DNA from: an uncultured Pelagibacteraceae bacterium
Lineage (GTDB): Bacteria > Pseudomonadota > Alphaproteobacteria > Pelagibacterales > Pelagibacteraceae
Direction: 5' to 3'
Length of the DNA stretch: 64,000 nt
Assembly (NCBI GenBank): GCA_902541285.1
Contig: CACBQD010000008.1
Coordinates: forward strand, 1 to 64,000
In this document: positions 15,952-25,286 of the stretch, piece by piece
How the letters are laid out: the number at the start of each line of letters is the position of its first letter
Numbering within the stretch: the stretch's first letter is position 1
Position numbers and translations under genes: made by a program
The notes under the pieces: generated by a model
Database searches by the model: none
The model's input: the letters and a program-made list of their open reading frames with translations, nothing else
Told to the model about the DNA's origin: nothing

Positions 15952-16847
15952 CTCTTATTTAATAATAAAATAAGTACACCTACTACAAATATAATTATCC
16001 CTAAAATTTCTGTAATTTTGACTTTTTCTTTAAACATATACTTTGAAGACACATAGCTAAATAATAATTCTATTTGGCCGATAGCTCTAACAAATGAAGA
16101 CTGTATTAACGTAAAAGCATAAAACCAAGATAATGTTGCAAGAAATCCAGCTAATCCTGCTGTCAAACATTCATACTTGTTTTCATATAACTTTTTAAAC
16201 TGTGACTTTTCAAATATAATTAAATAAATAGTAACTAATGTTGTTTGTATAACTAGACCAAAAAAGAGTGTTGCTATAGCTTTTTCAAAGTTATTACTAA
16301 AATTTTCCAATGTTAATGCTGCTGCTCTAAAATATACAACGCTTAAACCCAGGAATAGCCCTGCGGATAAACCAATTAAAGTTGTTTTTGAAAATAAGTT
16401 TTTTAGAAATAAACTTAAGTCTTTAATCGATAGTATAATTACTCCAATTGTAGATACGATAATACCTGTTATTCCAAATTTATTTAATTTGTCTCCTATT
16501 ATCAAATATTCAAAAATTGCAACCTGAATAACCTCAGTCTTACTTAATGAAGTTCCAACTACAAAATTAGCAAATCTAAATAAGTAAAGTAAAACAAATG
16601 TAAAAATTATTTGGAAAATTGAACCTAATAATACGTTAAATATAAATTTTTTTTGACTTAGAATTTCAGGGATTACATTTAAGTCTTGAAAATACAAAAA
16701 AAATAAAATTGTCCCAAATGGTAATGCAAAAGCAAATCTTACATAAGTAGATGCAATAGTTGATACTTTTTGATTAAGTTTTTTCTGTAAAGTTGATCTA
16801 AGATTTTGAAAAAAAGCCCCAGAAATAGCTACAATTATCCAATTCAT
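15948..16847 (-). CDS. EamA/DMT-family transporter
   Basis: A 299-residue membrane protein with two repeated blocks of five transmembrane helices, the EamA domain organisation. The opening MNWIIVAISGAFFQNLRSTLQKKL and the second-half repeat (LTAGLAGFLATLSWFYAFTL, then IGQIELLFSYVSSKYMFKEK) follow the usual pattern. DMT transporters export amino acids, nucleotide-type compounds or metabolites. It is divergent from the TRAP transporter with 75 bases between and overlaps the SMR pair tail-to-tail by four bases. The substrate is unknown. Confidence 0.85.
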   Translation of the reverse strand: MNWIIVAISGAFFQNLRSTLQKKLNQKVSTIASTYVRFAFALPFGTILFFLYFQDLNVIPEILSQKKFIFNVLLGSIFQIIFTFVLLYLFRFANFVVGTSLSKTEVIQVAIFEYLIIGDKLNKFGITGIIVSTIGVIILSIKDLSLFLKNLFSKTTLIGLSAGLFLGLSVVYFRAAALTLENFSNNFEKAIATLFFGLVIQTTLVTIYLIIFEKSQFKKLYENKYECLTAGLAGFLATLSWFYAFTLIQSSFVRAIGQIELLFSYVSSKYMFKEKVKITEILGIIIFVVGVLILLLNKS

Positions 16848-16922
16848 TGATGATTATTAATATTGTATTTAATTTTAAAGTCGACTTAAATAGTCTCATT
16901 TAACAAAAAAGAGGGAAATAAC

Positions 16923-17912
16923 ATGAAAATCTTTAAAAGAATAATATTTTCTCTAATTTTCGTTTCTTTTGCCAGTGCAAGTTTGGCAGAAACAAAAATG
17001 AGAATTACACTTCAATTACCATTAAAGGCTCACTTAGGTCAGAACCTTTTGGTATTTAAAAAAGAATTAGAATCAAGATCAGACATTAAAGTAGAGATTT
17101 ACGACTCTGCACAACTTTACAAAGATAAAGAGGTTCCACAAGCTGTAGGTTCAGGAGCGATCGAAGCTGGTGTTGCATCTATAACAAGATTTGCAGGAAC
17201 TAATCCTGAAGTTGATGTTTTCTATCTTCCATTCTTATTTGACTCAGAACAAAAAGTAAGAAAAGCAACTCAAGCTGGATCTGAGATAAGAGCTATCCTT
17301 GATCCTGCAATAGCAAAGACTGGAGCGGTTCCACTTTATTATCAAGCTTATGGATCAGCAATAATGTTATCTAATGGTGGTCCGATGAAAACTCCGGCTG
17401 ACTTTAAAGATAAAAAAATTAGAGTATTTGGAAAAACACTTGGAGCTTTTGTGAGTTCTTTAGGTGGTAAACCAGCATTAATATCTGGATCTGAGCAATA
17501 TTTAGCTTACCAAAGAAATACAGTTGATGCAGGTATGACTGGTGTATCTGGTGTAAAATCTAGAAAATTATATCAAGTAATGGATACTTTAACAGTTACA
17601 AATCATGGCGATATCGAATTCGTTGTTGTTGCTAATGATAAATGGCTAAGCTCATTAACTCAAAAACAAAGAGACGCTATAGCTGAAGCATCAAAAGTAG
17701 CTGAAAAAGCTGTTAGAGATGACATGGCTAACATCGAGGCTGGCGCTTACAAAGAAGCAAAAGCAAATGGAATGAACATTGTAAACCTAAGTAGTTCTGA
17801 AGTTTCTGCTCTTAAAAAAGCATCGTCATCTGTTATTGATGATTACATTTCTAGAACAGGTGGAGCTGGTGGAGTTGGTGATCAACTTGTAAAAGCTGCA
17901 AACAAACTTTAA
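16923..17912 (+). CDS. dctP: TRAP transporter solute-binding protein (DctP family)
   Basis: Periplasmic receptor of a tripartite ATP-independent transporter, 329 residues. It has a signal peptide (cleavage after SLA near residue 22), the family opening MRITLQLPLKAHLGQNLLVFKKELE, and the FxGKTLGAF and QxxLAYQRNTVDAGMTG segments that line the ligand pocket. The conserved arginine that pairs with ligand carboxylates is probably Arg167 in KIRVFGK. Ligands are usually organic acids. A GAGGGA ribosome site precedes the ATG. A strong hairpin follows and separates it from the membrane subunits. Confidence 0.92.
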   Translation: MKIFKRIIFSLIFVSFASASLAETKMRITLQLPLKAHLGQNLLVFKKELESRSDIKVEIYDSAQLYKDKEVPQAVGSGAIEAGVASITRFAGTNPEVDVFYLPFLFDSEQKVRKATQAGSEIRAILDPAIAKTGAVPLYYQAYGSAIMLSNGGPMKTPADFKDKKIRVFGKTLGAFVSSLGGKPALISGSEQYLAYQRNTVDAGMTGVSGVKSRKLYQVMDTLTVTNHGDIEFVVVANDKWLSSLTQKQRDAIAEASKVAEKAVRDDMANIEAGAYKEAKANGMNIVNLSSSEVSALKKASSSVIDDYISRTGGAGGVGDQLVKAANKL

Positions 17913-17923
17913 ATCATATAAAT

Positions 17924-17945
17924 ACCCCGCACTAAAGTGCGGGGT
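17924..17945 (+). terminator. Intercistronic hairpin/terminator after dctP
   Basis: A near-perfect GC-rich stem (arms 17924-17933 and 17936-17945, core CCCCGCACT/AGTGCGGGG) with a tiny loop, followed by TTTT. It sits just before the dctQ ATG and even spans a spurious in-frame GTG at 17937. It is likely a partial terminator that lets the binding-protein message exceed the permease message. Confidence 0.85.
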
Positions 17946-17951
17946 TTTCAA

Positions 17952-18428
17952 ATGAATACCTACGACAAAATTGTAAAATATTCTGGCTATTTAGCTTCAG
18001 CATTATTTATTATGATAGGCTTTATAGTTTCTTATGAAGTTATCATGAGATACATATTTAATTCACCTACTATTTGGGTAAACGAAATTTCTCGATTTTT
18101 ACAAATTTGGGCTACTTATTTAGCTTTAACTTATACTTTTCATAAAAATGATTTTATCAGAATAACAGTTATATATGACAAAGTAGGAGATAAAGGAAAA
18201 AAGATATTAGATTTAATAAGTGCAATATTCATTTTAATTTTTAGTGGATTTGTACTTTATTATGGATGGTTAATTGCTTACGACTCTCTTAAAGTTGGAA
18301 GAACAAGCTCTACAATTTTAGATGTTCCATCCTTTCTTACAGAATTTGCGATACCATTATGTTTTGCATTTTTGGTATTAAGAGTGCTTTTCGAAGTACC
18401 TAAATACATCAAAGATATAATTAAATGA
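17952..18428 (+). CDS. dctQ: TRAP transporter small permease (DctQ family)
   Basis: A 158-residue membrane protein with four predicted helices. The family signature MRYIFNSPTIWVNEISRFLQIWATYLA sits in the first third. DctQ tethers the binding protein to the large DctM channel. The start was set at ATG 17952, since the alternative GTG at 17937 lies inside the hairpin of the upstream terminator. Its stop overlaps the dctM start (ATGA, four bases). Confidence 0.9.
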   Translation: MNTYDKIVKYSGYLASALFIMIGFIVSYEVIMRYIFNSPTIWVNEISRFLQIWATYLALTYTFHKNDFIRITVIYDKVGDKGKKILDLISAIFILIFSGFVLYYGWLIAYDSLKVGRTSSTILDVPSFLTEFAIPLCFAFLVLRVLFEVPKYIKDIIK

Positions 18429-19696
18429 CAGTAGCAATAATCTTATTTTTGTTATTTTTTGTGCTTTTTTTAGGAGTGCCAATAGCATTTGGTTTAGGTT
18501 CTATAGGATTGGGTTTAATGTTATTTGGAGATATTTCTCCTTTAATGATCCCACAAACTTTTTACAGTGTGGCAGATAACTTTATTTTATTAGCTGTTCC
18601 GATGTTTTTGATGATGTCTAATATACTGTTAAAAGCAGGTGTTGGAGAAGATCTTTTTAATTTTGCTCAAAGCTGGGTTGGAAATTTTCCAGGCGGTTTA
18701 GCTATAGCAACTATAGTTTCTTGCAGTATTTTTGCTGCTATATCTGGATCATCAGTGGCAACTGCAGCAACAATCTCAACTGTAGCATTTCCTGCAATGA
18801 TTAATAGAGGTTATCACAGAAACTTTACTTTAGGTATTTTGGCAGCGGGTGGAACTTTAGGGATTTTAATTCCTCCATCAATTCCAATGATTGTTTATGC
18901 ATTTGTTGTTGAAGAGTCTGTACTAAGTATGTTTCTTGCAGGAATTGGGCCAGGAATAGTTTTAGCATTATTTTTTATTATCTTTTCAGTTTTTTACGTG
19001 AAATTTTTTAATAAAGAAGTTCAAAATGTATCCAGTACTTTGGAAGAAAAAATTAAATACACAAAAAGAGGTTTGCCAATATTATTAATGGCCTTCATCA
19101 TGCTAGGTGGAATTTATGCTGGAATTTATACACCAACAGAAGCAGGTGGTATTGGTTTTTTAATATCATTTATCTATGTTGTGGCTAAAAAAAGATTAGA
19201 TTTTAAAGGTTTTATCGAAGCTGGTTTGGAGACAATGAAAACTACAGTTACTATATTTATAATTATAGCAGGAGCTAAAGTTTTTGGTAAAGCAATTTCT
19301 CTTTATAGAATTCCTCAAGATTTATCATCTTTCATAGTTACTAATATTAATGAGACTGGTTTATTTATACTTGTTGTTTGTATTACTTTGTTAATCTTAG
19401 GATTTATAATGGAAACCCTGTCATTAATTTTAATCATGATGCCTATATTTTCGATTTCAATTGCTGCAATGAATATTGATTTAATTTGGTTTGGAATAAT
19501 TTTTACGTTAATGATTGAGTGCGCATTAATTACACCTCCGGTTGGACTAAATATTTATGTTCTCCAAGCAATTGGTAAAGCAAAAATGTCAGAAATAGCT
19601 AAAGGTGTGATACCTTTTGTCATCATAATGTTATTTACAGTATTTGTTATTTACTTATTCCCTGACCTAGCATTATATATACCTTTTAAATTATAA
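18425..19696 (+). CDS. dctM: TRAP transporter large permease (DctM family)
   Basis: A 423-residue inner-membrane sodium-driven carrier with about twelve helices. The characteristic motifs are AISGSSVATAATISTVAFPAM (first ion-binding hairpin), AAGGTLGILIPPSIPMIVYA, YTPTEAGGIGF and LITPPVGLNIYVLQAI in the second half. Together with DctP and DctQ it forms a complete importer, likely for a small organic acid. It is followed after two bases by an isocitrate-lyase/PEP-mutase-family enzyme, which suggests that the imported acid feeds that enzyme. Confidence 0.93.
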   Translation: MTVAIILFLLFFVLFLGVPIAFGLGSIGLGLMLFGDISPLMIPQTFYSVADNFILLAVPMFLMMSNILLKAGVGEDLFNFAQSWVGNFPGGLAIATIVSCSIFAAISGSSVATAATISTVAFPAMINRGYHRNFTLGILAAGGTLGILIPPSIPMIVYAFVVEESVLSMFLAGIGPGIVLALFFIIFSVFYVKFFNKEVQNVSSTLEEKIKYTKRGLPILLMAFIMLGGIYAGIYTPTEAGGIGFLISFIYVVAKKRLDFKGFIEAGLETMKTTVTIFIIIAGAKVFGKAISLYRIPQDLSSFIVTNINETGLFILVVCITLLILGFIMETLSLILIMMPIFSISIAAMNIDLIWFGIIFTLMIECALITPPVGLNIYVLQAIGKAKMSEIAKGVIPFVIIMLFTVFVIYLFPDLALYIPFKL

Positions 19697-19698
19697 GT

Positions 19699-20574
19699 AT
19701 GTTTTCAAAAATAAAATCAAAAGATAAAGCAGAACAATTAAGACAACTATTAAATGGACCAGAAATAATTGTAATGCCTGGATGCTTTGATGCATTATCA
19801 GCAAAATTAATTGAAAGAGAAGGTTTGAAAGTTGGATTTATGTCTGGCTTCAGTGTTTCATCTACAAAGCTTGGTATGCCGGACACAGGTTTAATTTCTT
19901 TTTCTGAAATGGCAGAACAAGTAAGAAATATATGCAATGCTACATCAATTCCAATAATATTTGATGGGGATACTGGATATGGAAATTCAGTGAACGTATT
20001 TAGAACTGTAAGAGGATATGCGGATGCAGGAGCAGCTGGTGTGATGATTGAAGACCAAAAGTGGCCAAAAAAATGTGGTCACACAAAGGGTAAAGATGTT
20101 GTCGATCTTGATGAAGCTAACTCAAGAATTAAAGCTGCGGTGGATGCAAGAGAATATGGAAATAAAGATATCTTAATAATGGCAAGAACTGATGCCATAG
20201 CAACTAGAGGATTAGATGATGCAATTAAAAGAATGCAATCATTTTCAAAACTTGGTGTTGATATTTTATTTATTGAAGCAGTTAAAAATAAAGAAGATAT
20301 GAAAAGAATTATTAAAGAAGTTCCAGGTCATCATATGTTAAATTTGATCGAAGATGGTGAAACTCCATTATTAGAAATTAATGAAATAGAGGAAATTGGA
20401 TATAAAATTGCCGTAATGCCTCTAACCTTAATGAGTGCATCAGTAAAAACGATGCAAGAATGTTTGAATAATATGAAGAATAAAGTTTATAACAAAAATG
20501 TTTCTAAATTTTCAGACTTAAGAGATATAGTTGGCTTCAACGAATATTACGATATTGAAGACAAATATAAATAA
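19699..20574 (+). CDS. Isocitrate lyase / PEP mutase family enzyme
   Basis: A 291-residue TIM-barrel enzyme. Family motifs are MPGCFDALSAKLIE (N-terminal), DGDTGYG (metal aspartates), IEDQKWPKKCGH (the K-K/R-CGH loop with catalytic cysteine, near residue 125) and MARTDA. Members include methylisocitrate lyase, oxaloacetate decarboxylase, dimethylmalate lyase and CPEP mutase. The length and KKCGH loop favour a C-C lyase acting on a 2-hydroxy or 2-oxo dicarboxylate. Being directly downstream of a TRAP importer fits an imported organic acid substrate. It overlaps the DUF2798 gene by one base. Confidence 0.88.
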   Translation: MFSKIKSKDKAEQLRQLLNGPEIIVMPGCFDALSAKLIEREGLKVGFMSGFSVSSTKLGMPDTGLISFSEMAEQVRNICNATSIPIIFDGDTGYGNSVNVFRTVRGYADAGAAGVMIEDQKWPKKCGHTKGKDVVDLDEANSRIKAAVDAREYGNKDILIMARTDAIATRGLDDAIKRMQSFSKLGVDILFIEAVKNKEDMKRIIKEVPGHHMLNLIEDGETPLLEINEIEEIGYKIAVMPLTLMSASVKTMQECLNNMKNKVYNKNVSKFSDLRDIVGFNEYYDIEDKYK

Positions 20575-20795
20575 TGTTTCCAAAAAAATTTTCTAAAATT
20601 CTTTTCGTTTTTTTTATGGGTTTAGGAATGAGTTTATTAATGACCCTAATTATTACATTTATAAATACAGGTTACGATGAATTTTATTATAAAAGATTTT
20701 TCAAAGCTTGGTCTATTAGTTTGCCAGTTGCATTAGTTGCAACAACTTTTGTTGCACCGTTGGTTAATAAATTAGTGGAAAAAATTACTAAATAG
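20574..20795 (+). CDS. DUF2798 small membrane protein
   Basis: A 73-residue protein with two transmembrane helices. It fits the DUF2798 pattern: a short basic N-terminus, FVFFMGLGMSLLMTLIITFIN, a polar hairpin and a second helix with SLPVALVATTFVAPLVNKLV. Function is unknown for the family. It overlaps the lyase gene by one base and is followed, after an AGAGAGG ribosome site, by a dehydrogenase. It is therefore an integral member of the TRAP-associated operon. Confidence 0.75.
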   Translation: MFPKKFSKILFVFFMGLGMSLLMTLIITFINTGYDEFYYKRFFKAWSISLPVALVATTFVAPLVNKLVEKITK

Positions 20796-20807
20796 AGAGG
20801 ATGTCAT

Positions 20808-21722
20808 ATGAGTGAAAATATAGCTTTTATAGGAGTTGGTAATATGGGAAACCCAATGGCCTGTAATTTAAAGAACGCAGGGAAAAAGATTAAGGTTTTT
20901 GATGTTTCTAAAGAAATGATTGATAAAGCGGTTGAAAATAATCTTGATGTTGAGAAGGATTTTGGAAAACTAATCAATAGTGAAACGTCTGTTGTAATCA
21001 CTATGTTACCCGAGGGAAAACATTCAAAAGAAGTTTATTTAAAAGAAAATGGTGTTCTAGATAAAGTTTCTAAAAATTGTCTACTAATAGATTGTTCAAC
21101 AATCGATATAGATACCTCTAAAGAAATAGGAAAGAAAGCAAATGAAAAAGGTATTAAGATGATTGATGCACCAGTAAGTGGTGGAGTGATGGGTGCACAA
21201 AAAGCAACTTTAAATATTATGGTTGGTGGATCAAATGATGCATTTAATCAAGCTTTACCTATTTTAAAATTAATGGGTAAAAATATTTATCATGCTGGAG
21301 AGATAGGAAGCGGAAACGGTGCAAAGATTTGTAACAACATGTCTCTTGGAATAACAATGATTGCTGCTTCAGAGTCATTAATGTTAGCAAGAAGATTGAA
21401 TATAGATATAAAGAAAGTTCATGAAATTATGAAAAATGCTTCCGGAAATAGTTGGCCTATTTCAGTTTATCCACCTTTACCTGGATTAATTGAAGGAACT
21501 CCATCTAACAATAAATATAAGCCAGGCTTTTCTGCAGGTATGATGAACAAAGATTTAAAACTTGCAAATGAATGTGCTAAAAATGCAAATGCATCTACTC
21601 CATTAGGAGAGATGGCATTAGAAATATATTCAAAGTTTTGTGAGGATGGAAACAGTTCGAAAGATTTTTCTGCTATATCAAAGGTAATTGGTGGAGATGC
21701 TTGGGATTATCCAATAGAATAA
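20808..21722 (+). CDS. mmsB: 3-hydroxyisobutyrate dehydrogenase-family enzyme
   Basis: NAD-dependent beta-hydroxyacid dehydrogenase of 304 residues. It has the Rossmann start FIGVGNMGNPMACNLKNAG, the substrate loop DAPVSGGVMGAQ, and the catalytic lysine in GNGAKICNNM. The length and the late SSKDFSAI motif match 3-hydroxyisobutyrate dehydrogenase (valine catabolism) better than tartronate semialdehyde reductase. The TRAP-lyase context could equally mean another beta-hydroxyacid. A GAGAGGA ribosome site precedes the ATG, and the stop codon abuts the convergent DUF924 gene with no gap. Confidence 0.85.
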   Translation: MSENIAFIGVGNMGNPMACNLKNAGKKIKVFDVSKEMIDKAVENNLDVEKDFGKLINSETSVVITMLPEGKHSKEVYLKENGVLDKVSKNCLLIDCSTIDIDTSKEIGKKANEKGIKMIDAPVSGGVMGAQKATLNIMVGGSNDAFNQALPILKLMGKNIYHAGEIGSGNGAKICNNMSLGITMIAASESLMLARRLNIDIKKVHEIMKNASGNSWPISVYPPLPGLIEGTPSNNKYKPGFSAGMMNKDLKLANECAKNANASTPLGEMALEIYSKFCEDGNSSKDFSAISKVIGGDAWDYPIE

Positions 21723-22283
21723 TTACCAAGAGGAATTTGGACTCTCCAAAAATTTTAACTCATCCGGTGTAGATTTTCTCCCCATAACTTTATTTCGATG
21801 CGGATATCTATGAAATCGTTTAATTGCAGCGGTATGATCTTTCCAAAATTTTTTTATCTCATTATAGTTTGGATGATTAGATAAATAATTATCTAACAAT
21901 TTATATGCTCTATCATGATCTATAACTTCTTCACTGTGAATGTATGGCAATAGCATGAAAAAACGTTGATATTCATCCATTTGATCAAGATACCCGTTAT
22001 AGACTGCATCATTTGCAATCAGTCTTGCTTTATGATCAAACTCAAAAGCTTTTTTATCATCTCTATATAAATTTCTTGAAAATTGATCCAATAAAATAAC
22101 TAAAGCTAGAGTACTTAATGGTTCATCTTGCCAATCATCATATTCATTTAAAGTAGCTTTTTCATGATCATCTTTGAATTTGTCTCTAATCAATTGATCA
22201 AAATTATCATCTCTTTTAAATCGCTTTTCAACGACCATATCATCAAACCAAAAATCTAATATTGCTTTGGCTCTATCATTCAT
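21723..22283 (-). CDS. DUF924-family protein
   Basis: Soluble, all-helical protein of about 186 residues recognised as DUF924. Landmarks are ILDFWF at the start, the central LILLDQFSRNLYRDD and the late KFWKDHTAAIKRFHRYPHRN-type segment. No function is established for the family. The ATG at 22283 was chosen over a TTG at 22295; it gives a family-like N-terminus (NDRAKAILDFWF) and an eight-base overlap with the AhpD-like gene upstream. Confidence 0.82.
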   Translation of the reverse strand: MNDRAKAILDFWFDDMVVEKRFKRDDNFDQLIRDKFKDDHEKATLNEYDDWQDEPLSTLALVILLDQFSRNLYRDDKKAFEFDHKARLIANDAVYNGYLDQMDEYQRFFMLLPYIHSEEVIDHDRAYKLLDNYLSNHPNYNEIKKFWKDHTAAIKRFHRYPHRNKVMGRKSTPDELKFLESPNSSW

Positions 22284-22668
22284 AAACTTTGTCAACTTTT
22301 ACCTGATATGATTCAACAAGTCTGTTAGTTTCATTTGCCATTGCAACAACTGCAATAAGTTCGCTTAACATCTCTGTAGTAGCACCTTTAGATTTAGCAG
22401 CGATACTGTGAGATTTAATACAATACTCACAACTATTTGTCATTGAAACTGCAACATAAATAAGCTCTTTTGTCATTTCATCCAAAGCACCTTTTTTCAT
22501 CACTTGCTGTATAGAAGTCCAAGTTCTCTCTAAAGTTTCTGGGTTGTTGGCCAACATTTTCCAAAAATTGTTTATGTAGTCTGTATTTCTCTTCTTTTTT
22601 ATATCTTCAAATACCTCTTTCACTTTTCCTGTAGCATCAGCTTCTTCAATCATATTAAAAACTGCCAT
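22276..22668 (-). CDS. Carboxymuconolactone decarboxylase / AhpD-like protein
   Basis: A 130-residue helical protein of the CMD/AhpD family. It keeps the redox motif Cys80-Glu-Tyr-Cys83 with His87 (CEYCIKSHS), so it is more likely a peroxidase-like thiol enzyme than a true decarboxylase. The region before it (LIYVAVSMTNS) is the usual proton-relay helix. A textbook AAGGAGG ribosome site lies before the ATG. It follows the Dpp-type importer in the same direction and overlaps the DUF924 gene. The partner reductant is not evident here. Confidence 0.85.
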   Translation of the reverse strand: MAVFNMIEEADATGKVKEVFEDIKKKRNTDYINNFWKMLANNPETLERTWTSIQQVMKKGALDEMTKELIYVAVSMTNSCEYCIKSHSIAAKSKGATTEMLSELIAVVAMANETNRLVESYQVKVDKVYE

Positions 22669-22677
22669 TTCACCTCC

Positions 22678-24360
22678 TTAATTGTAAATTGTTTCTATTT
22701 TAGGCATTAATCTTAATAATTCCTTAGTATATTCATGATTTGGATTTTTAAACAACTCTTCCGTCTCAGACACCTCGCATAGTTTTCCATTCCTTAAAAC
22801 TCCAATATCATCACACATTTGTCGAACAACTGGTAAATCATGACTTATAAAAAGGATAGTTAAATTAAGTTGTTCTTGTAAATCTTTAAGTAAATTTAGT
22901 ATTTGAGCCTGAATACTCACATCCAAAGCAGATGTTGGCTCATCACAAACTAATAATCTTGGTTTTGTTGCTAATGCTCTTGCAATAGAAATTCTTTGTC
23001 TCTGTCCTCCTGAAAACTCATGAGGATATCTTTCGGCTGAAGACTTGGATAACTCCACAGAGTCTAAGAGATCATTTATATACTCATTTAATTCATTAGA
23101 GCTAATATTTGCATCATGTAACTTTATAGGTTCAGCAATGATATCTTTAACCTTAAGCCTACCATTCAACGAAGAGTACGGATCTTGGAATATCATTTGA
23201 ATTTGTTTTCTAAATTTAAGTAATTCTTTGTTACTTTTTATATTATTAATACATACATCATCAAAATAAATTTCACCTGAGGTGGGTTTAAATAAATTAA
23301 CAATCATTTTTGCAATTGTAGTTTTTCCACTGCCACTTTCACCAACAAGTCCAAAAGATTTTCCCTCTTGTATATTAAATGAAACAGTATCAACTGCTAA
23401 TACATTATTTTGAGATTTTTCTGTAAAAAAACCTTCATTAAAAGTTTTACAGAGATTTTTTATTTGAACTAAATCTTTTTTTAAAATCTCTCTTTTATTC
23501 CATCTGTTTAAAATTTTTAAATTAATGTTTTCCTGGTTATTGCTTTCTTTCTCTATAATTTTAAATCTGGATATTTTTTTATTTGTTGGAGGAACAGAAC
23601 TAACTAAACTTTTCGTATAAGTTTCTTTTGGTTCTGTTAATATTTGCTTTGTTGTTCCCAATTCTACCAAATTACCATTTTTCATGACAGCAACTCTATT
23701 GGTAGTCTCTGCTATAACTCCCATATCATGTGTAATTAATATAACCGCTAAGTTTCTCTCTTTAGTCAGTTTTTTGATAAGTTCTAATATTTGTGATTGT
23801 ATTGATACATCAAGTGCAGTTGTGGGCTCATCTGCAATTAACAACTCTGGTTCACAACATAGAGAAAGTGATATAACAACCCTTTGTCTCATACCTCCTG
23901 AAAATTGATGAGGATAATCATTAAATCTTTTTTCAGCATCTTTTATACCTACTTCTTTTAAAAGATTTATTGATTTTTCTTTTGCTTCTGAGTTACTGAG
24001 GTTTAAATGAGTTTGAATTGTTTCAATAAGTTGTTGTCCAATTGTTAAAATAGGATTTAAAGATGTCTGAGGATCTTGAAAAATAAATCCAATTTTTTTT
24101 CCTCTTAAACTAAGAATATTTTTTTTATTTTCATGAATATTTATGTCACTTAAATAAATTGATCCTTCAGATACTTTCCCTGGTTCGTCAATTAAATCAA
24201 TTATTGCATTTGCTACAGTACTTTTTCCAGACCCAGATTCCCCAACTAATCCTACAATTTCTCCTCTTTTTATCTCAATATTAATATCTTTTGCAGCATG
24301 AACTGTCTCTTTTCTCAATTTATAATCTACACTTAAATTTTGTATTTTTAAAAAACTCAT
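22678..24360 (-). CDS. Dipeptide/oligopeptide-type ABC transporter, fused double ATPase
   Basis: A 560-residue protein with two complete ABC ATPase domains, each like DppD and DppF. Domain 1 has Walker A GESGSGKSTVA (near residue 40), the signature FSGGMRQRV and Walker B LLIADEPTTALD. Domain 2 repeats this with GESGSGKTTIAKM, FSGGQRQRIS and LLVCDEPTSALD. The conserved tail of each Dpp/Opp ATPase (VSSVPP and LLRLMP) is present. GsiA and YejF are built in the same way. It overlaps the DppC-like permease gene by four bases. It powers import of a peptide, a glutathione-like compound or another nitrogenous solute. Confidence 0.93.
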   Translation of the reverse strand: MSFLKIQNLSVDYKLRKETVHAAKDINIEIKRGEIVGLVGESGSGKSTVANAIIDLIDEPGKVSEGSIYLSDINIHENKKNILSLRGKKIGFIFQDPQTSLNPILTIGQQLIETIQTHLNLSNSEAKEKSINLLKEVGIKDAEKRFNDYPHQFSGGMRQRVVISLSLCCEPELLIADEPTTALDVSIQSQILELIKKLTKERNLAVILITHDMGVIAETTNRVAVMKNGNLVELGTTKQILTEPKETYTKSLVSSVPPTNKKISRFKIIEKESNNQENINLKILNRWNKREILKKDLVQIKNLCKTFNEGFFTEKSQNNVLAVDTVSFNIQEGKSFGLVGESGSGKTTIAKMIVNLFKPTSGEIYFDDVCINNIKSNKELLKFRKQIQMIFQDPYSSLNGRLKVKDIIAEPIKLHDANISSNELNEYINDLLDSVELSKSSAERYPHEFSGGQRQRISIARALATKPRLLVCDEPTSALDVSIQAQILNLLKDLQEQLNLTILFISHDLPVVRQMCDDIGVLRNGKLCEVSETEELFKNPNHEYTKELLRLMPKIETIYN

Positions 24361-25286
24361 TTTTTCAATTTAGGATTAAGAGTGTCTCTCATCCAGTCTC
24401 CTAATAGATTAATGGAAAAAGCCAAAACAACTAAGAATATTGCTGGAAAAAAAGTTATCCACCATTCACCAGAAAATAAAAAGTCATTTCCAAGTCTTAT
24501 TAATGTTCCTAAAGAAGGAGTAGTTGGAGGAACGCCAACACCTAGAAAACTCAATGTGGCTTCTGCAATTATTGCTAATGCAAGACCTATAGTTCCTATA
24601 ACAAGTACTGGTCTCATAATGTTTGGAAGAATATGTTTAAACATTACTATAAAATTAGAAACTCCAATAATTGTTGATGCTGAAACATAATCTTTATTTT
24701 TTTCAACTAAAGTTGCTGCTCTTGATACTCTTGCAAACTGTGGCCACTCTGAAATACCAATTGCAAAAATTAAAACATATATTGCCATCTCGTCATGAAG
24801 TTCACGCGAAATTATACCTCTCGCAATACCATCAACAAGAAGTGCCATCAAAATACTTGGAACTGTTAACTGAACATCAGTTAATCTCATAACAATCATT
24901 TCATACTTACCACCAAAAAAACCAGCAGTAAGACCTAATCCAACTCCTAAAATTAAACTGAATAAAATTGCTGAGAAACCAACAATCAAAGATATTCTAG
25001 ATCCATAAAGAATAGTCGATAACATATCTCTTCCTTGTCCATCAGTACCAAGTAAAAATTCTACTTTTCCTTCGCTAGTCCAAGATGGTGGGATGAATGC
25101 ATCCATTAAAGATAAAGAAGATGGGTCGAATGGATTATAAGGTGTAATAAATTCTACAAAAAATGAACAGAAAAATATTATTGCTAATAAAATCGAAGAA
25201 ACTATTGCTGTAGGAGATTTTATAAAACTAAAATAAATTTCACTATCTTTTATTTTATCCCAAGTTGTTAAAGCTTTATTATCCAC
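24357..25286 (-). CDS. Dpp/Opp-type ABC permease (DppC-like)
   Basis: A 309-residue permease with an N-terminal cytoplasmic segment and about six helices. LGTDGQGRDMLSTILYGSRISL is the hallmark of DppC/OppC. The EAA loop is ASTIIGVSNFIVMFKHILPN, and the C-terminal GDWMRDTLNPKLK is also typical. The start is a GTG at 25286, giving an eight-base overlap with the DppB-like gene. It pairs with the DppB-like subunit to form the membrane channel. Confidence 0.92.
   Translation of the reverse strand: MDNKALTTWDKIKDSEIYFSFIKSPTAIVSSILLAIIFFCSFFVEFITPYNPFDPSSLSLMDAFIPPSWTSEGKVEFLLGTDGQGRDMLSTILYGSRISLIVGFSAILFSLILGVGLGLTAGFFGGKYEMIVMRLTDVQLTVPSILMALLVDGIARGIISRELHDEMAIYVLIFAIGISEWPQFARVSRAATLVEKNKDYVSASTIIGVSNFIVMFKHILPNIMRPVLVIGTIGLALAIIAEATLSFLGVGVPPTTPSLGTLIRLGNDFLFSGEWWITFFPAIFLVVLAFSINLLGDWMRDTLNPKLKK

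Noticed and set aside
16878-16887. AAGTCGACTT palindrome before the TRAP operon
   Set aside because: Only 10 bp, and palindromes of this length are expected many times in the window by chance; nothing else supports an operator.
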